64,000 nt of DNA. Origin: Actinomyces glycerinitolerans. GTDB lineage: Bacteria > Actinomycetota > Actinomycetes > Actinomycetales > Actinomycetaceae. The position numbers and the translations under genes are program-made. Each line of letters opens with the position of its first letter. Position 1 is the first letter of the stretch. The stretch lies in the NCBI RefSeq assembly GCF_900098745.1, contig NZ_FQTT01000016.1, positions 52,457 to 116,456 of the forward strand, given 5' to 3'. The notes below the pieces were generated by a model. That model was not told where the DNA came from, made no database searches, and saw only the letters and a program-made list of their open reading frames with translations. Below are positions 24,359-32,212 of this stretch, in pieces.

Positions 24359-25675
24359 CTACTTCACCTTCTTGATGAAGATGGCCAGCACACCGCCGAC
24401 GATGGCGCAGATGCCGGCGAAGTAGCACAGTGCCGGGTAGTTCATCTTCTCCGGCGAGCCGATGCCCAGGAAGAGCGGCGCCATGTACGGGGCGAGCGAC
24501 TGGGGCAGGGCGTTGGCGATGTTGAACACGCCCAGGTCCTTGCCGGCGTTGTCCGGGTTGGGCAGGACGTCCACCACCAGGGCGAGGTCGACGGAGACGT
24601 AGACGCCGTAGGCCAGGCCCATGACGGCCTCCACCATGTAGAAGCCGGACACTGTGGTGGTGTGCGCCAGCATGAGCGTGCCGACGCCGAATAGCGCGGA
24701 GGCCAGGAACACGAAGATCTTGCGACGGTGGAGCCGGTCGGAGAGCTGCCCGCCGACGAAGCTCGCGGCCATGAGGAAGCAGGTGTAGATGAACACGGAG
24801 ATTGTCACCGTGTTCCGCGCTTCGGCCTCGGTTAGGCTGACCCGGTGCACCAGGTACATGAGGCGGTAGGTGGTGAAGGAGAAGGCGCAGAAAGTGATAA
24901 GGAAGCGCCCGGCCCAGGCCAGGGCGTAGTCGGGGTGCTTGACGGGGTTGACCCAGAAGGTCTTGAGCAGGCCGATGAAATCGAGCCGCGGCGGCTTAAT
25001 AGTCAGCTGCTTGTCCGGCAGGACGAAGGCGAACCAGGTCATGACCAGGATGGCCGGAATGGCCGGGCCGATAAACAGCATCGGGAGTCTGGTCGCCATG
25101 GCGCCGGCCCACCAGGTGGCGATGAGCTGGGCCAGGTTCTGGGCGATGGAGATCATGGAGCTGACGCGAGCCCGCTGTAACTCGGGTACCTGGTCGGATA
25201 GCACTGCCACGAAGGGTGCCAGGGCGGCGTTGGCTCCGATTTGGGCGATGAGCCAGCCGGCGGCGACCGCCGGTACGGTGTTGGTCAGGCCCATGATCGT
25301 CAGGCCGAGGGCCATTCCGAAGATGCCAATCACCAGCCAGGGGCGGCGCCGTCCCCAGCGCCACATGGTGCGGTCGGACACCTGCCCGAAGATGACGTTG
25401 GCGAAGACCGCGCCCAGTGCCCCCAGGCCGGCGATCTGGGATACGGCGTTGGCCTGCGCCGCCGAGTCGTGGGGGAACATGGCCATGGCCTTGGTCTGAA
25501 TGGCCACGACCGCCGGCCCCATGAGGGCGATGAAGAAGAAGAGCTGGGCCAGGACGTAAGCCGCGATGAAGAACGGCTTGACCGGTTTGGTAGGCGGTGC
25601 GAAGAAGGCGTCGATCTCCTCCTGGGTGGCGCGCCCCCTGATCGAGAAGGTTTCTGAAGTTGGTGGCTCTGCCAT
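24359..25675 (-). CDS. MFS sugar transporter
   Basis: A 438-residue protein with about twelve hydrophobic segments and the MFS loop 2-3 motif GQVSDRTMWRWGRRRPW near residue 97, which resembles that of sucrose/disaccharide:cation symporters (SUT/GPH-like). A second loop motif is QLSDRLHRRK. Substrate is inferred to be a sugar, probably a sucrose-like or fructose-containing one. A LacI-type palindrome lies about 80 bases upstream, also found before the fructanase and PTS genes. Start ATG has GAGGAG six bases upstream. No neighbouring hydrolase gene is present. Confidence 0.8.
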   Translation of the reverse strand: MAEPPTSETFSIRGRATQEEIDAFFAPPTKPVKPFFIAAYVLAQLFFFIALMGPAVVAIQTKAMAMFPHDSAAQANAVSQIAGLGALGAVFANVIFGQVSDRTMWRWGRRRPWLVIGIFGMALGLTIMGLTNTVPAVAAGWLIAQIGANAALAPFVAVLSDQVPELQRARVSSMISIAQNLAQLIATWWAGAMATRLPMLFIGPAIPAILVMTWFAFVLPDKQLTIKPPRLDFIGLLKTFWVNPVKHPDYALAWAGRFLITFCAFSFTTYRLMYLVHRVSLTEAEARNTVTISVFIYTCFLMAASFVGGQLSDRLHRRKIFVFLASALFGVGTLMLAHTTTVSGFYMVEAVMGLAYGVYVSVDLALVVDVLPNPDNAGKDLGVFNIANALPQSLAPYMAPLFLGIGSPEKMNYPALCYFAGICAIVGGVLAIFIKKVK

Positions 25676-25756
25676 AGGGATCTCCTCGTCGAGATGGAAG
25701 GGAAAGTGAGCTGCACTACATATGTCAGCCTAAGCCCGTTGGGACCTCGACGTCAC

Positions 25757-25770
25757 GCAATCGTTTGACA
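25757..25770. promoter_or_regulatory. LacI-type operator candidate upstream of the MFS gene
   Basis: On the minus strand the site reads TGTCAAACGATTGC, a palindrome-like sequence with the central CG typical of LacI/GalR operators. It aligns with 45485-45499 and 47706-47721 on AAACGATT. It lies 82 bases before the MFS start, in the likely promoter region. Confidence 0.5.
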
Positions 25771-25904
25771 GAGTTTTGTACCGCTCGGTCTGGGGGTGCG
25801 TCCCTGATCGCGGGAGGGTCCTCGTGCCGACCGTCGGCGTACCGCCGGCGCCTCCGGTCTTCCCACTGTTGAGCCTGCGCGTCGGATCTAGCTGGGGGAG
25901 CCGC

Positions 25905-26102
25905 TCACCGATTACCGGGCAGTGGCAGCTCCAGGTTGAAGGCGAGCACCATCGCCCGGGCACGCATGTGCTCCTGCTCCTCGCCCAGGTAGCCGACAAT
26001 GCGGCCGAGCGACGCCGTCGGAATGGTCAGTACGTTGTCCAGCGAGATGGCGCCGGGGTGGTCGAGCCCCTGCGCGGGACCCACCGGCACCTCGCTGGAC
26101 AG
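25905..26102 (-). pseudogene. PemK/MazF-type toxin remnant
   Basis: The minus strand encodes about 65 residues matching the C-terminal half of PemK/MazF mRNA interferases (SSEVPVGPAQGLDHPGAIS, then NVLTIPTASLGRIVGYL). The N-terminal half, with the catalytic arginine region, is missing. The frame runs straight into the 48-bp repeat element at 26104, so truncation probably happened by insertion or deletion at that element. No antitoxin gene is visible nearby. Confidence 0.65.
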
Positions 26103-26103
26103 C

Positions 26104-26498
26104 CCCTTAACCGGCTCTTCGCGTTTGTGGGTGTGGTCGGTGGGGGTTGGCGCTGTCGGCTGGGGTGCAGGGGTCGGGCCTTGTCATTGATGCCTGGGCC
26201 GGCAGTGTTCGGGGTGCGTGCGCAGGCCGATGCGGGGCCTGACGGTTCGTACCTTTGCTCCGATGATTCGTACTGTCTTGCGACGGTTCGGCACCCAGAG
26301 GTACGTACCGTCGCCGTTCATGCCGAAGCGTCAGTGCCAAGTGCCGAACCGTCAACTAAACATACGAACCGTCCGCCTCGCTTTCCACGGGAAGTGCCTA
26401 CGGCGCATGCCCCACCCCACCTACCGTCACAACAAGCAGCCGACCGCCGACCAGAACACACCACCAGCCACACCCTCAAACCGGAAGAGCCCCATAAG
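26104..26498. mobile_element. Candidate miniature element bounded by inverted 48-bp repeats
   Basis: Left end 26104-26143 and right end 26451-26498 are inverted copies sharing GGCTCTTC, GTTTG and GGGTGTGG blocks; a third copy lies at 63707-63756. The 395-bp unit encodes nothing and encloses the phased array. It abuts a truncated pemK. A transposase is absent and no target duplication is clear, so mobility is inferred. Confidence 0.5.
26241..26373. repeat. Phased inverted motif array, 7 units
   Basis: The 12-bp motif GACGGTTCGTAC or its variant GACGGTTCGGCA starts at 26241, 26262 and 26282 in forward orientation, then appears inverted at 26301, 26321, 26342 and 26362. Intervals are 21, 20, 19, 20, 21 and 20 bases. 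Units differ from the motif by 0-3 bases. Outer and inner units pair, so the array could fold into a long hairpin with regular bulges, or bind a protein on one face of the helix. Confidence 0.85.
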
Positions 26499-26506
26499 CG
26501 CCATAT

Positions 26507-26545
26507 CTACGGATCTGGGCACGTAACCTCTACCGATCGCGGCGC
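26507..26545. repeat. 39-bp dispersed element, copy 2
   Basis: CTACGGATCTGG and CTACCGATCGCGG half-units about 22 bases apart around GCACGTAACC. Related to 10031-10069 and 54840-54878. Non-coding here. Confidence 0.7.
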
Positions 26546-26661
26546 GGCGGGTGCTCGGGCCACGTCCGGGTGGTGGTCGGGCGGCGTATGGGTCGTATTC
26601 AGGTGCCCGGAGTAACCCGAGTCACGGAGGGGGGCTCTGGAATAGAACCGCCCCATGCAGG

Positions 26662-26682
26662 GTTGAGCCCATCAGACTCAAG
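26662..26682. promoter_or_regulatory. HAIR operator (HspR binding site) 1, dnaK promoter
   Basis: GTTGAGC-N7-ACTCAAG, a near-exact match to the HspR-associated inverted repeat CTTGAGT-N7-ACTCAAG. It lies about 95 bases before the dnaK ATG. hspR itself is the fourth gene of this operon, giving an autoregulatory loop. Confidence 0.85.
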
Positions 26683-26698
26683 GTCGCGGCGCGTGGAG

Positions 26699-26704
26699 TT
26701 GACA
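26699..26704 (+). promoter_or_regulatory. Possible -35 hexamer of the dnaK promoter
   Basis: A perfect TTGACA lies between the two HAIR sites. The -10 region about 17 bases downstream (around 26722-26727) is not canonical. Either HAIR site occupied by HspR would flank or cover this promoter. Confidence 0.45.
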
Positions 26705-26724
26705 AGGCCACGCTCAACCATGAT

Positions 26725-26745
26725 CCTGAGTGCATACCACTCAAC
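26725..26745. promoter_or_regulatory. HAIR operator 2, dnaK promoter
   Basis: CCTGAGT-N7-ACTCAAC, spacing and half-sites as in HAIR, with one or two differences per arm. It starts 63 bases after the start of the first HAIR (six helical turns), so two HspR dimers could sit on the same face. Confidence 0.75.
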
Positions 26746-26775
26746 TTCAACACTACGAGACATCAAGGAGCACCC

Positions 26776-28635
26776 ATGGCACGTGCCGTCGGCATCGACC
26801 TCGGAACCACCAACTCCGCCATCGCCGTCCTCGAGGGCGGCGAGCCCACCATCATCCCGAACGCGGAGGGCGGGCGCACCACGCCGTCCGTCGTCGCCTT
26901 CTCCAAGTCCGGCGAGGTGCTGGTCGGCGAGGTCGCCAAGCGCCAGGCGGTCACCAACGTCGAGCGCACCATCTCCTCCGTCAAGCGTCACATGGGCACC
27001 GACTGGACCGTCGACATCGACGGCAAGAAGTACACCGCCCAGGAGATCAGCGCCCGCATCCTGGCCAAGCTGAAGGCCGACGCCGAGGCCTACCTGGGTG
27101 AGAGCGTCACCAACGCCGTCATCACCGTCCCCGCCTACTTCAACGACGCCGAGCGCCAGGCCACCAAGGAGGCCGGCACCATCGCGGGCCTGACCGTGGA
27201 CCGCATCGTCAACGAGCCCACCGCCGCGGCCCTCGCCTACGGCCTGGACAAGGGCAAGGAGGACGAACTCATCCTGGTCTTCGACCTGGGCGGCGGCACC
27301 TTCGACGTCTCCCTGCTGGAGGTCGGCAAGGACGAGGACGGCTTCTCCACCATCCAGGTGCGCGCCACCAACGGCGACAACCGCCTGGGCGGCGACGACT
27401 GGGACGCCCGCATCGTCAACTGGCTGGTCAAGCAGGTCAAGGACAAGTCCGGCGTGGACCTGTCCAAGGACAAGATCGCCATGCAGCGTCTGCGTGACGC
27501 CTCCGAGCAGGCCAAGAAGGAGCTCTCCAGCGCGATGAGCACCGACATCAACCTGCAGTACCTGTCCATGAGCGAGGCCGGCCCCATCCACCTCGATGAG
27601 CGCCTGACCCGCTCCCACTTCGAGGAGATGACCGCGGACCTGCTCGAGCGCACCAAGGTGCCGTTCCACAACGTCATCAAGGACGCCGGCGTCTCCCTGT
27701 CCGAGATCGACCACGTGGTCCTGGTCGGCGGCTCCACCCGCATGCCCGCCGTCACCGAGGTGGTGCGCGAGCTGACCGGCGGCAAGGAGCCCAACAAGGG
27801 CGTCAACCCCGACGAGGTCGTCGCCATCGGCGCCTCCCTGCAGGCCGGCGTCATCCAGGGCGACCGCAAGGACGTGCTGCTCATCGACGTTACCCCCCTG
27901 AGCCTCGGCATCGAGACCAAGGGCGGCGTGATGACCAAGCTGATCGAGCGCAACACGGCCATCCCGACCCAGCGCTCCGAGGTCTTCTCCACCGCCGAGG
28001 ACAACCAGCCCTCCGTCCTCATCCAGGTCTACCAGGGCGAGCGCGAGTTCGCCCGCGACAACAAGCCGCTGGGCACCTTCGAGCTGACCGGCATCGCCCC
28101 GGCCCCCCGTGGCATCCCGCAGATCGAGGTCTCCTTCGACATCGACGCCAACGGCATCGTGCACGTCTCCGCCAAGGACCGCGGCACCGGCAAGGAGCAG
28201 TCGATGACCATCTCCGGCGGCTCCGCCCTGCCCAAGGAGGACATCGACCGCATGGTCAAGGAGGCCGAGGCCCACGCTGAGGAGGACAAGAAGCGCCGCG
28301 AGGAGGCCGAGACCCGCAACATGGCGGAGCAGCAGGCCTACTCCATCGAGAAGCTGCTGAAGGAGAACAAGGACAAGCTGCCGCAGGACGTCAACTCCGA
28401 GGTCTCCGCCGCCGTAGACGAGCTCAAGAAGGCCCTCGAGGGCACCGACATCGAGCCCGTCAAGGCCGCGCAGGAGAAGCTGAACGAGGTCTCCCAGAAG
28501 ATCGGTCAGGCCCTGTACGCCTCCGAGCAGGCCGCCCAGGCCGCCGGTGACGCCGCCTCCGCCCAGGCGCAGTCCTCCGCCGAGGACGACGACGTCGTGG
28601 ACGCCGAGATCGTCGACGACGAGGACACCAAGTGA
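26776..28635 (+). CDS. dnaK: Chaperone DnaK (Hsp70)
   Basis: ATP-dependent Hsp70 chaperone, 619 residues, full length. Nucleotide-binding domain: [17 protein letters not shown] at the N-terminus, [15 protein letters not shown] near 175, [12 protein letters not shown] near 317. Linker [15 protein letters not shown] near 370, then the substrate-binding and lid domains, with an acidic end [22 protein letters not shown] is five bases before ATG 26776; the frame is open upstream, but this ATG gives the exact family N-terminus [10 protein letters not shown]. First gene of dnaK-grpE-dnaJ-hspR under two HAIR operators. Confidence 0.98.
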   Translation: MARAVGIDLGTTNSAIAVLEGGEPTIIPNAEGGRTTPSVVAFSKSGEVLVGEVAKRQAVTNVERTISSVKRHMGTDWTVDIDGKKYTAQEISARILAKLKADAEAYLGESVTNAVITVPAYFNDAERQATKEAGTIAGLTVDRIVNEPTAAALAYGLDKGKEDELILVFDLGGGTFDVSLLEVGKDEDGFSTIQVRATNGDNRLGGDDWDARIVNWLVKQVKDKSGVDLSKDKIAMQRLRDASEQAKKELSSAMSTDINLQYLSMSEAGPIHLDERLTRSHFEEMTADLLERTKVPFHNVIKDAGVSLSEIDHVVLVGGSTRMPAVTEVVRELTGGKEPNKGVNPDEVVAIGASLQAGVIQGDRKDVLLIDVTPLSLGIETKGGVMTKLIERNTAIPTQRSEVFSTAEDNQPSVLIQVYQGEREFARDNKPLGTFELTGIAPAPRGIPQIEVSFDIDANGIVHVSAKDRGTGKEQSMTISGGSALPKEDIDRMVKEAEAHAEEDKKRREEAETRNMAEQQAYSIEKLLKENKDKLPQDVNSEVSAAVDELKKALEGTDIEPVKAAQEKLNEVSQKIGQALYASEQAAQAAGDAASAQAQSSAEDDDVVDAEIVDDEDTK

Positions 28636-29324
28636 GCACCGACCCGGACAAGCGCCCGGAGGAGGGCTCCGAGCCCGAACCGGGGCAGGACGCCGGCCAG
28701 GACCGGCCCGCCGGCGCCAACCCCGGCGCCGGCGGGGTCGACCCCGCGCTGGCCGACGAGATCGAGGCCGCCTTCGACGGCGTCGACCTGGGCTCCGCGG
28801 CCCAGGGCGGCGCCGCCCCGGCGGGCGGCAACGGAGCGGAGGACGCGGGCACCGACGTCGAGGCGCCCTCGGAGCTGGAGCAGGCCCGGGCCCAGGCCGC
28901 GCAGGCGGCCGACGACCTGGCCCGTGCCCGCGCCGACCTGTACAACCTGCAGCAGGAGTACCAGGGCTTCGTACGCCGTTCGCGCGAGAGCGCGGCCGGG
29001 CACCGCGAGGCGGGGCAGGCGAGCGTCGTCGAGACCCTCATTCCGGTCCTGGACGAGATCGAGCTGGCCCGCCAGCACGGCGACCTGACCGGCACCTTCG
29101 CGACGACCGCCCACAAGCTGGAGCAGATCCTGGCCGACAAGTTCGGCCTGGTGCGCTTCGGCGAGGTCGGAGAGGTCTTCGACCCGAAGCTGCACGAGGC
29201 GCTCATGGCCACCGAGTCCACGGAGGTCACCGAGCCGAGCGTGGCGCTGGTACTGCAGCCCGGCTACAAGCTCGGTGAGCGCGTGGTGCGGGCGGCTCGC
29301 GTTCAGGTCGCCAACCCGGCCTGA
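28632..29324 (+). CDS. grpE: Nucleotide exchange factor GrpE
   Basis: Releases ADP from DnaK. 230 residues. The N-terminal 80 are acidic and disordered, then a long helix ([38 protein letters not shown]) and the C-terminal beta domain ([14 protein letters not shown], then [20 protein letters not shown]). GTG start overlaps the dnaK stop by four bases. Confidence 0.95.
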   Translation: MSTDPDKRPEEGSEPEPGQDAGQDRPAGANPGAGGVDPALADEIEAAFDGVDLGSAAQGGAAPAGGNGAEDAGTDVEAPSELEQARAQAAQAADDLARARADLYNLQQEYQGFVRRSRESAAGHREAGQASVVETLIPVLDEIELARQHGDLTGTFATTAHKLEQILADKFGLVRFGEVGEVFDPKLHEALMATESTEVTEPSVALVLQPGYKLGERVVRAARVQVANPA

Positions 29325-29392
29325 GTACGAAGGCTGCGTACTAGGCGGTTCAAATGGACAGTTCAACAGGAACAGAAAGGAGGCGGTGAGCC

Positions 29393-30418
29393 ATGGCCAG
29401 TCAGGACTGGATGACCAAGGACTTCTATGCGGTTCTCGGCGTCGCCAAGGACGCCGACTCCGCCGCCATTAAGAAGGCCTACCGCGCGCTCGCCAAGAAG
29501 TACCACCCCGACCGCAACCCGGGTGACGCCGCCGCGGCGGAGAAGTTCAAGGAGATCGGCGAGGCCTACTCCGTGCTGTCAGACCCCAAGGAGCGTCAGC
29601 AGTACGACGCCATCCGCTCCATGGCCGGTGGCGGCGCGCGCTTCACCTCCGGCTCCGGTGGTGGCGGCGCCGGCTTCGAGGACATCTTCTCCTCCATGTT
29701 CGGTGGTGGCGGACCCAACGTGCGCTACTCCACCTCCGGCGGCGCCTCCCAGGAGGACATCGACGACCTGCTGCGCATGTTCGGCGGTGCGGCGGGTGCC
29801 GGGGGTGGACGGCGCGGACGCGGTCCCTTCGGCTTCGGCGGGTTCTCCTCCCAGCCGCAGCCGGTCAAGGGGCCCGACGTGCTCACCAACGCCACGCTGT
29901 CCCTGCGCGATGCCGTCTCCGGCACCCTGGCCGAGCTCACCGCCGACGGGCGCACCATCACGGTGCGCATTCCCGCCGGCGTGCACGACGGGCAGAAGAT
30001 CCGCCTGCGCGGCAAGGGGCGCCCGGGTACGAACGGCGGCGAGAACGGGGACATGGTGGTGACCATTTCGGTGGCCAAGCACCCGGTGTACTCGATCGAT
30101 CCGGTCAACACCGCCAACCTGCGCATGGACCTGCCCGTCACCCTCAAGGAGGCGGCGCTGGGCGCCACCGTGCAGGTGCCGCTGCTGGACGGCAAGACCA
30201 GCCGCGTGCGCATCAAGCCCGGCACCTCCTCCGGCACCGTGCTGCGCCTGCGCGGCAAGGGAATCGTCACCTCCAAGCGGACCGGCGATCTGCTGGTGAC
30301 CGTGCAGGTGGCCGTGCCCAAGAAGCTGTCCAAGGAGGCCAAGGCCGCCCTGGAGGCATTTGACGCGGCGATGGAGGCGGATCCGCGCGCGGGCCTCGCC
30401 CAGGAGGCGGCCCGGTGA
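29393..30418 (+). CDS. dnaJ: DnaJ-family co-chaperone without zinc fingers
   Basis: Stimulates DnaK ATPase. 341 residues: J domain at about 10-75 with the HPD motif in [11 protein letters not shown], a Gly/Phe-rich region (about 88-155), then two C-terminal substrate domains ([19 protein letters not shown]... and [17 protein letters not shown]). The four CxxCxGxG zinc-binding repeats of classical DnaJ are absent, so it is a type II/CbpA-like protein sitting at the dnaJ position of the operon. AAAGGAGG lies about 7-9 bases before the ATG; there is a 68-base gap after grpE. Confidence 0.93.
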   Translation: MASQDWMTKDFYAVLGVAKDADSAAIKKAYRALAKKYHPDRNPGDAAAAEKFKEIGEAYSVLSDPKERQQYDAIRSMAGGGARFTSGSGGGGAGFEDIFSSMFGGGGPNVRYSTSGGASQEDIDDLLRMFGGAAGAGGGRRGRGPFGFGGFSSQPQPVKGPDVLTNATLSLRDAVSGTLAELTADGRTITVRIPAGVHDGQKIRLRGKGRPGTNGGENGDMVVTISVAKHPVYSIDPVNTANLRMDLPVTLKEAALGATVQVPLLDGKTSRVRIKPGTSSGTVLRLRGKGIVTSKRTGDLLVTVQVAVPKKLSKEAKAALEAFDAAMEADPRAGLAQEAAR

Positions 30419-30924
30419 GTGCGCGGCGGCTGACCGGACAGGGCGTCGACTTCCTCGCCGAGGATGCCGACGAGCGGGCCGTCTACGTCATCTCCGTGGC
30501 TGCGGAGCTGGCCGGCATGCACCCGCAGACTCTGCGGCAGTACGACCGGCTCGGTCTGGTCACCCCCGCCCGCGCCTCCGGGCGGGGGCGGCGCTACTCG
30601 CACCGCGACGTTCAGCGGCTGCGGCGCGTGCAGGCGCTCAGCCAGGAGGGCATCAACCTGGAGGGCATCCGCCGCATCCTCGACCTGGAGCGGCGCGTGG
30701 AGCGGTTGGAGGAGGAGAACCGCTCCCTGCGCGCCCGCCAGGCCGCCGTCGAACGGGTCTTCGCCGCGGCCGCCGACGGCGAGGTGCAGGTCGTCCCGGT
30801 GCCTCCCGGTCGGCGGGCTCGGCCGCGTACGGACACCCAGAGTGCCGCAAACGGGGCGGCCGCCGGCTCGACCCGGCCCGGCACCGCCATCGTGGTGCGC
30901 CGCGGCTGGACGGACCAGCTGTGA
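30415..30924 (+). CDS. hspR: Heat-shock repressor HspR (MerR family)
   Basis: Binds HAIR operators together with DnaK and represses dnaK and clpB in actinobacteria. The 169-residue protein has the winged helix-turn-helix block [20 protein letters not shown], then [20 protein letters not shown], and a coiled-coil dimerisation stretch ([20 protein letters not shown]). The C-terminal 50 residues are disordered. GTG start overlaps the dnaJ stop by four bases. Matching HAIR sites are present at 26662, 26725 and 37989. Confidence 0.95.
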   Translation: MSARRLTGQGVDFLAEDADERAVYVISVAAELAGMHPQTLRQYDRLGLVTPARASGRGRRYSHRDVQRLRRVQALSQEGINLEGIRRILDLERRVERLEEENRSLRARQAAVERVFAAAADGEVQVVPVPPGRRARPRTDTQSAANGAAAGSTRPGTAIVVRRGWTDQL

Positions 30925-31004
30925 GACCGCGCTCGCGGCGTCGGCCCGGCTCCCCGCGGTAGGCTGACCACGATACTGCAACACGAAGTGAAGGAATGCG
31001 TGCA

Positions 31005-31484
31005 ATGACCCAGCCCCCCAACCCCGGACAGCCGTACATCCCGCCGTCGGCAGGCTCGGCCTCCGGCAGCTACAACCCGCAGCAATACCCCCCGCAGGCG
31101 CAGCAGCCGGCCTCGTATCCGCAGGCCCAGGCGGCCCAGCCCGGTCAGCCCGCCCAGGCCCAGTACCAGCAGGCCGCCTACCAGGCCGGCTCCTACGCGC
31201 AGCCCGCCGCGCCCAAGGCCGACTCGTTCATGACCAACCTGTTCGACGGCGCCCGCGACTTCGCCTCCAAGTACGGCAAGACGATCTTCATCGTCGGCTT
31301 CGTGCTGTACGTGGCGGCCTGGATTCTCAGCGCCATCAACTTCACCTACTTCGACTTCGGCGAGTTCCTACTGACCCTGCTGAAGACGGCGCCCGGAGTC
31401 CTGACCAACATCTTGATCCTGCGGCTCATCATTGAGATCGCGGCGAAGGTCGGTGCGTCCAAGACCGACACGCCGGCCGCCTGA
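31005..31484 (+). CDS. Membrane protein with Gln/Pro-rich N-terminus, DUF4282-like
   Basis: 159 residues. The first 75 are rich in Gln, Pro, Tyr and Ala (QQYPPQAQQPASYPQAQAAQ), cytoplasmic and disordered. Two hydrophobic segments follow (IFIVGFVLYVAAWILSAINF and FLLTLLKTAPGVLTNILIL), then LRLIIEIAAKVG, as in DUF4282 proteins. ATG 31005 has AAGGA nine bases upstream; an ATG at 30996 is too close to that site. Function unknown. It follows the heat-shock operon by 80 bases and may have its own promoter. Confidence 0.6.
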   Translation: MTQPPNPGQPYIPPSAGSASGSYNPQQYPPQAQQPASYPQAQAAQPGQPAQAQYQQAAYQAGSYAQPAAPKADSFMTNLFDGARDFASKYGKTIFIVGFVLYVAAWILSAINFTYFDFGEFLLTLLKTAPGVLTNILILRLIIEIAAKVGASKTDTPAA

Positions 31485-31510
31485 CGGCGTCAGCGCACCA
31501 CGGAGGACCG

Positions 31511-32212
31511 GTGGCCGCCTACGAGACCGACGACGGCGAGCCCCGCTACGGCAAGCGCCTGAGCCCGGAAGAACTGGCCGCCTACCTGCGTGAGCAGGGC
31601 ATGGAGCCGCCGGCCGGGACCGGCGGCGGTCGGGCCGCGGCGGGCCAGATCCCCGCCCCTGCGAACGATCCCTATCGGCGGAGCCCCATCGAGGCGGGCG
31701 GGCCGGTGCCCACCCGTTGGGGCGTCGGCACTTCCGCGACCGGGACCGGCCGCCCGGCGCACCGGTGGCGCACCTTCGGCGTAGGCCTGGTTCTGATGCT
31801 GGTGATTGCGCCATTGCTGCTGCTGACCGGCGCGCTGACCGCCCTGGGAGGCTCCCTGACCCGGAGCGCGACGCTCGGTGAGGACGGCGTGGTCTACCTG
31901 GAATCCGGCACCCCGGCAGGCCTGTACGCCACCTCCGCGACGGCGGTCACCGGCTGTACGGTCACCGACCCCGACGGCGCCGCGGTCAACCTGGATGCTC
32001 CCGAAGCGGGCGTCCCCTACGCCACCTTCACGCCCGCCCGCAGCGGCGCCTACACCGTCACCTGCCCCGCGGGCACCGCCGGCCTGGTGGTGGGCCCACC
32101 CATGAACCTCGACCGTGTGCCACTGGCGGCGGCGTTGATACTGGGTGCTGGCGCGGTCGGGCTTTCCGGGCTGATCGTCACCGTCATCGGCCTCGCCCGC
32201 GCCCGCCGCTGA
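31511..32212 (+). CDS. Uncharacterised membrane protein with an exported middle domain
   Basis: 233 residues: a cytoplasmic N-terminus beginning AAYETDDGEPRYGKRLSPEE, a first membrane segment (about 95-120, GLVLMLVIAPLLLLTGALTA), a predicted extracytoplasmic beta-rich domain of about 80 residues with a single disulfide-possible pair (GCTVTD and VTCPAG), then a second membrane segment (LAAALILGAGAVGLSGLIVT). I do not recognise the family. GGAGG lies six bases before the GTG. Its stop abuts the convergent peptidase gene with no gap. Confidence 0.65.
   Translation: MAAYETDDGEPRYGKRLSPEELAAYLREQGMEPPAGTGGGRAAAGQIPAPANDPYRRSPIEAGGPVPTRWGVGTSATGTGRPAHRWRTFGVGLVLMLVIAPLLLLTGALTALGGSLTRSATLGEDGVVYLESGTPAGLYATSATAVTGCTVTDPDGAAVNLDAPEAGVPYATFTPARSGAYTVTCPAGTAGLVVGPPMNLDRVPLAAALILGAGAVGLSGLIVTVIGLARARR

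Larger units (their letters stand above)
25676..26775. other. Repeat-rich 1.1-kb region between the MFS gene and dnaK
   Basis: No intact gene. In order it holds the MFS promoter/operator, the pemK remnant (25905-26102), a pair of inverted 48-bp elements (26104-26143 and 26451-26498) enclosing the phased motif array (26241-26373), a 39-bp dispersed element (26507-26545), and the HspR-controlled dnaK promoter (26662-26745). Confidence 0.8.

Noticed and set aside
26241..26373. CRISPR or plasmid-type iteron origin
   Set aside because: Units switch orientation, gaps are only 7-9 bases and partly conserved, and no rep gene is nearby.
25676..26615. A 279-residue open frame on the plus strand
   Set aside because: It runs antisense through the pemK remnant and across the repeats, and no domain is recognisable.
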